From: Euwallacea fornicatus
Lineage: Eukaryota > Arthropoda > Insecta > Coleoptera > Curculionidae
Direction of reading: 5' to 3'
Assembly (NCBI RefSeq): GCF_040115645.1
Contig: NC_089554.1
Location: 1,550,001 to 1,614,000 of the forward strand
Length of the DNA stretch: 64,000 bases
Every line of letters starts with the position of its first letter. Positions within the stretch are counted from its first letter, which is position 1. Positions 60,300 through 64,000 of the stretch are shown here, one piece after another. Both the position numbers and the translations under genes were made by a program. The notes beneath the pieces were generated by a model that saw only the letters and a list, made by a program, of their open reading frames with translations, had not been told where the DNA came from and made no database searches.

Positions 60300-63200
60300 A
60301 TGATCAATTCTTTCTTGCTTAACGTTGCAAAAGAGTTTTCTGGGTTGAAATTTGCTGATAGATTATTACGTTGCAGTAGTTTATTTCGTCGAGTTTCAGT
60401 TGTCCATTCTTTAGAGCTCAGAAAGAAGTAAGTACTACCGAACTTACTGGATCTTTTCTTTCGAATTTTTTAAATAATTTTTGTATATACTAGTTCCAGT
60501 ATTTTACTTTTATTTAAGTTTGCTTAAAACGTATCCATGTTTTATACAATTTTCATCAAATTTACCAAAGTCTATAGCACTATGTAAGTGTTGCAGGCAA
60601 ACCAAATTTTAAATCTGCTAGGATCACTGGGTTTTCCTTCCTAAAAGAATGAGACTAAATTTAACCCTGTCAAGGGCCACTATCCCATTATGTATTTGAC
60701 AAAGGTTTTACAATGATTTCACTGCTTTCACTAAATCTAAAAAATACTTTTAATTTTTAAATCAGATGCAAATAAATAGGCTCTTGATTTTAGTTCCACT
60801 ATGGTTTTATTACATGGACGAGGCCTCCACTTCGTCTTCAAAATTCCGGATCGTAATAAGACTATGGATTTTTACAGAAAGGTATTGGGAATGAAAGTGT
60901 TCAGACATGAAGAATTTTCTGAAGGATGTGAAGCTCAATGCAATGGGTAATTAAAATACCATTTTTTGTTGAAATCAATAAAGCCCTAAATGTATTAGCA
61001 AAAGTCTATTTAAAACTTTTTAATACAAGGTATCTTGATAATAATTTAAATGAAAGTACTCATGCAAGAAATGTTGATTGAATACTATTTTATTTGTTAC
61101 TCAGATAATCTGTATCCCACATTTTAAATATATTTGTAAATAAAAATATCTCTGAATGACATGAATGTATGCATGTCATGATTACAGGTAGAGGATCAAC
61201 CTATGTTCATCTGAACTTTTTTGTTTTTGTGCCAAGAATAATACAGTAGTGGCTATAGGTATAAAAACTTTCAATATTCCCCTAAATCTTTCTTTTACAT
61301 TACACTTTTAAAGTTATTTGTATGTTACTGCTACTTAAAATTGAATAGTTTCAAAATATGCCCTAAATTAAAATCTAACTAATTAACATATAATCATAAC
61401 AAAAAAATAAAATTTCAATGTGGACAAAATATGGAAACTTATAAATTTTATTTAAATAACCAGTAAAACTTAAAATTTGTTTCAAGTTTTATTTTAAGTT
61501 TGGTGACATACCCATCTTCCTTAATAATGTAAGAATACTTTTCCTTCATAAAATCATCAAATTTTCTACAAACCTCTACAAGAATTAATTTCTAGTCTCT
61601 TTCTAAAATTTCAAATAAATGCCTGAATTTACTGTAACACGTTCACGAAAATATTTTAATATTTTAAATATTTCTTCTTTGAGGACATTTAAAGCTATAG
61701 AAATATGACACTAAATGTTTGCATTCGTAGATAGCTTGACAATATGTTGTTTTATTTCATGAGTCAAATAATGCTTTAGCATCGTTACTGATATTTACAT
61801 TTTTTTTTAATCAAAAACTGCAAAAAATGTATACTTTTCTAGCAATATATTTTTGTTCTTATCTTTATTCCAGATTAAATTCCAAAAAAAATTATTATAC
61901 CAAGGAAGGCAGTAAACCATTAAAAGTAAAATCTATTCTATTAGGGGTACAAATAAGTTTCCGCCGTTTTCTATAAAAAAATTGGAATTAATTGTGAAAG
62001 AACGGGATATTACGTTTTATTCAAAGTATTGCCCATCAACGGCCACTACTTTTTCCCATCTTTCTGGCAGCATTCGGATACCACGGCGAAAAAACTCTTC
62101 ATCTTTTGAAGCTATCCATGAATCGACCCAATTTTTGGTATCTTCATATGATGTAAAGCGCTGCTCAGACAGACCATGTGCCATTGATCGAAACAAGTGG
62201 TAGTTGGATGGGGCAAGGTCTGGTGAATATGGCGGGTGGGGTAGGACTTCCCAATTAAGTGTTTCCAAATAGGTTTTAACCGGTGCCGCAACATGCGGAC
62301 GAGCATTATCATGTAGGAGAATAATCTTGTCATGTCTAGAGTAGTAATGAGCGCGTTTTTCCTTGAGTGCTCGGCTCAATCTCATTAATTGTGTTCGGTA
62401 GAGAGTTCCAGTAATAGTTTCGTTCGATTTGAGCAACTCATAATATACAACACCAAGTTGATCCCACCAAATACACAACATGAGTTTTTTTCCATGAATA
62501 TTTGATTTGGCTACTGATGTTGAAACATGGCCAGGTGGACCCCATGATTTCTTCTTCTTTGGGTTATCATAATGGATCCATTTTTCATCCCCAGTGACTA
62601 CACGATGCAAAAAACCCTTTGTTTTATGCCTGGCAAGCAGCATTTCACTCATGCAAAATCGGCGTTCGACGTCTCTGAGTTTCAGTTCATAAGGAACCCA
62701 ATTCCCTTGTTTTTGAATCATTCCCAACATTTTTAAACGATGTGAAATTGCTTGTTGCGTCACTTCTAATGTAAGTGCAAGTTCTTTTTGTGTTTGAGAC
62801 GAATCTTCCTCCAATAACACTTCCAATTCCGTATCTTCGTACGTTTTCGGCCTTCCACTGCGTCCTTTGTCTTCCACGTTAAACTCACCGTTTTTAAACT
62901 TGTGAAACCACTCACGACAACTTCTCTCACTCAAAGCAGCCTCACCATATGCTTCTACAAGCAATCGATGCGCCTCAGCTGCAGATTTCTTCAAATTAAA
63001 GAAGTAAATCAAAAGTTCCCGCAAATGACGCTTATTCGGCACAAAACTTGACATTTTTGCAAGAAAAAAAAATGTGATGCTGATACGAAACCACTAATAC
63101 TTCTAGGTTATGTTGTTACTAGTTGATCAAACTTGCGATAGTAAGATTTACATCTAGCAATTTCAGCATAACCTTCTGGTGGGACCATGCTTTGTTAAAC

Positions 63201-63754
63201 GGCGGAAACTTATTTGTACCCCTAATATATTATATATATTTTAAATTACACTCATTGATTAACAAAAAAAACTATATTTAAAAAGTTTCCCTACTTATGA
63301 GCACTACTGTATACTACATATAATATTTACAATCAGAACATCTTGTGAAATAATCTTGAAATAATCTCACACATAGCATAGGTAATAATTCTTATTTAAA
63401 GAGGTTTCAGTTAGAGTAAGCATTTTTACCTATATTACTAATACCTTTCAAAACCTGTTTGAACAAAAGTTCTGATTTGTTTATGACCATTCATTAGTGA
63501 TTATGCCGGCCGTTGGAGCAAAACTATGATTGGATATGGCAATGAAGATGAAAATTTCGTAATTGAACTCACATACAATTATGGAATTCATTCATATGAT
63601 AAAGGAAATGACTTCTTAGGCATTACCATTCAAGATGAGGAAATTTTGAAGAATGCTGAAAAACATAATTGGCCAATATTAGATGGAAATGTTTTAGAAG
63701 CCCCTGGGGGCTACAAATATTACATAATTGATGCTCCTGTACCTACAGATAGAG
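60300..63754 (+). CDS. GLOD4: GLOD4 homologue (glyoxalase-domain protein 4), partial
   Basis: Proposed exons: 60300-60427, 60794-60946, 63498-63754; the gene continues beyond the window. Exons 2-3 encode GRGLHFVFKIPDRNKTMDFY, RKVLGMKVFRHEEFSEGCEA, then AGRWSKTMIGYGNEDENFVI, ELTYNYGIHSYDKGNDFLGI and LEAPGGYKYYI, the first vicinal-oxygen-chelate (glyoxalase-like) domain of GLOD4. Exon 1 joins in frame and adds 45 residues rich in Arg and hydrophobics with few acids (MINSFLLNVAKEFSG ... LLRCSSLFRRVSVVHS), as expected of a mitochondrial presequence; otherwise translation could begin at Met 60801. A possible next acceptor lies at 63921 but is not convincing. Human GLOD4 is reported in mitochondria; its reaction is not established. 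Intron 2 hosts a full-length mariner. Confidence 0.88.
61941..63225 (-). mobile_element. Full-length Mos1-like mariner element
   Basis: The element is 1285 bp with 29-bp perfect inverted repeats (TTAGGGGTACAAATAAGTTT, continuing CCGCCGTTT) at 61941-61969 and 63197-63225. It is flanked by TA at 61939-61940 and 63226-63227. Size and arrangement are essentially those of Mos1 (1286 bp). It lies in intron 2 of the GLOD4 homologue in antisense orientation. Perfect repeats and one uninterrupted ORF indicate recent insertion. Confidence 0.95.
62017..63054 (-). CDS. Mariner transposase, 345 aa, third catalytic Asp replaced by Asn
   Basis: The ORF is uninterrupted from ATG at 63054 and has the same length as Mos1 transposase. 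The N-terminal paired helix-turn-helix covers about residues 1-110 (LLIYFFNLKKSAAEAHRLLV, GRPKTYEDTE, LTLEVTQQAISHRLKMLG), followed by the linker WVPYEL motif (usual WVPHEL). In the catalytic domain the first Asp is in VTGDEKWIHYDNP (about 156) and the second in ILLHDNARPH (249). At residue 284 the motif reads LAPSNYHLF, where mariners have LAPSDYHLF; codon 62203-62205 is AAC, one transition from GAC. With 34 residues between positions 249 and 284, this is a DD34D enzyme that has become DD34N. The DDE/D metal-binding triad is needed for cleavage, so the protein should be inactive though it may still bind its ends. Confidence 0.95.
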   Translation of the reverse strand: MSSFVPNKRHLRELLIYFFNLKKSAAEAHRLLVEAYGEAALSERSCREWFHKFKNGEFNVEDKGRSGRPKTYEDTELEVLLEEDSSQTQKELALTLEVTQQAISHRLKMLGMIQKQGNWVPYELKLRDVERRFCMSEMLLARHKTKGFLHRVVTGDEKWIHYDNPKKKKSWGPPGHVSTSVAKSNIHGKKLMLCIWWDQLGVVYYELLKSNETITGTLYRTQLMRLSRALKEKRAHYYSRHDKIILLHDNARPHVAAPVKTYLETLNWEVLPHPPYSPDLAPSNYHLFRSMAHGLSEQRFTSYEDTKNWVDSWIASKDEEFFRRGIRMLPERWEKVVAVDGQYFE

Positions 63755-64000
63755 GTTCGTTTTCACTTTTTTTGATAATTTTCATTAACAATAAATATAT
63801 ATTTTCTAAAAAGGTAACTAAGCAATGAGCCACTCACTCTGCTCGTGAAAAAATGTATCCATCGGAGATGATAGTTTTATTTTTAAATTATATGCTACTA
63901 GACAGTAAATATACTCCACAGATCCCCAATTATTCTTTCTGGCGGTATATAACCCTATTGAACTTGAACCAACAAGTTTACCATTGATTAAATGTAATAT

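Noticed and set aside
1..64000. CRISPR array, bacterial operon or viral genome
   Set aside because: No regularly spaced direct repeats, no bacterial ribosome-binding context and no viral structural or replicase genes were seen. Spliced animal genes and Tc1/mariner elements explain the window.

Overview
The window looks like AT-rich nuclear DNA from an insect, quite possibly a beetle. The order is inference from short introns of about 50-60 bp, the Tc1/mariner load and the gene set; nothing here proves it. I found no bacterial operons, CRISPR array, rRNA or obvious tRNA. Host genes are spliced and were assembled by hand from consensus GT/AG sites, reading-frame phase and protein similarity.

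Layout. 1-27 kb is almost entirely transposon-derived: Tc1/mariner elements with transposase remnants, short internally deleted derivatives, and one mariner inserted inside another at 3167-6465. 27.9-33.7 kb holds two intact-looking lipase-family genes facing each other: a secreted seven-exon gene on + and a five-exon gene on - without a signal peptide. Their stop codons are 69 bp apart. The large intron of the + gene is filled with a Tc1-like element and a palindromic repeat. Two copies of one Tc3-like repeat, in opposite orientation, sit on either side of this lipase block (20.2 and 34.3 kb). 37.0-40.4 kb (-) is an unprocessed phosphoglucomutase-2-like pseudogene with several stops and frameshifts. 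40.7-46.1 kb is transposon remains.

From 47.4 kb the window becomes gene-bearing. A CpG-rich promoter-like stretch with a full CRE site lies upstream of a STARD10-like START-domain lipid-transfer gene (48.9-52.2 kb, +). A degenerate DD41D mariner lies at 54.7-56.6 kb. Then come a BCCIP homologue (57.8-59.7 kb, -) and a GLOD4 homologue (from 60.3 kb, +, running off the right end), which are divergent and share an intergenic region of about 630 bp. An intron of GLOD4 contains a full-length Mos1-like mariner (61941-63225) whose transposase ORF is open for 345 codons but has Asn in place of the third catalytic Asp.

The host genes do not form one pathway. The main themes are lipid handling (two lipases and a START protein), a conserved divergent housekeeping pair, and the history of Tc1/mariner invasion. 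I did not find a clear new multi-gene system. The best second-look items are the nested mariners, the mariner carrying an extra ORF, the inverted repeats flanking the lipases, the D-to-N mariner and the recently decayed PGM2 copy.
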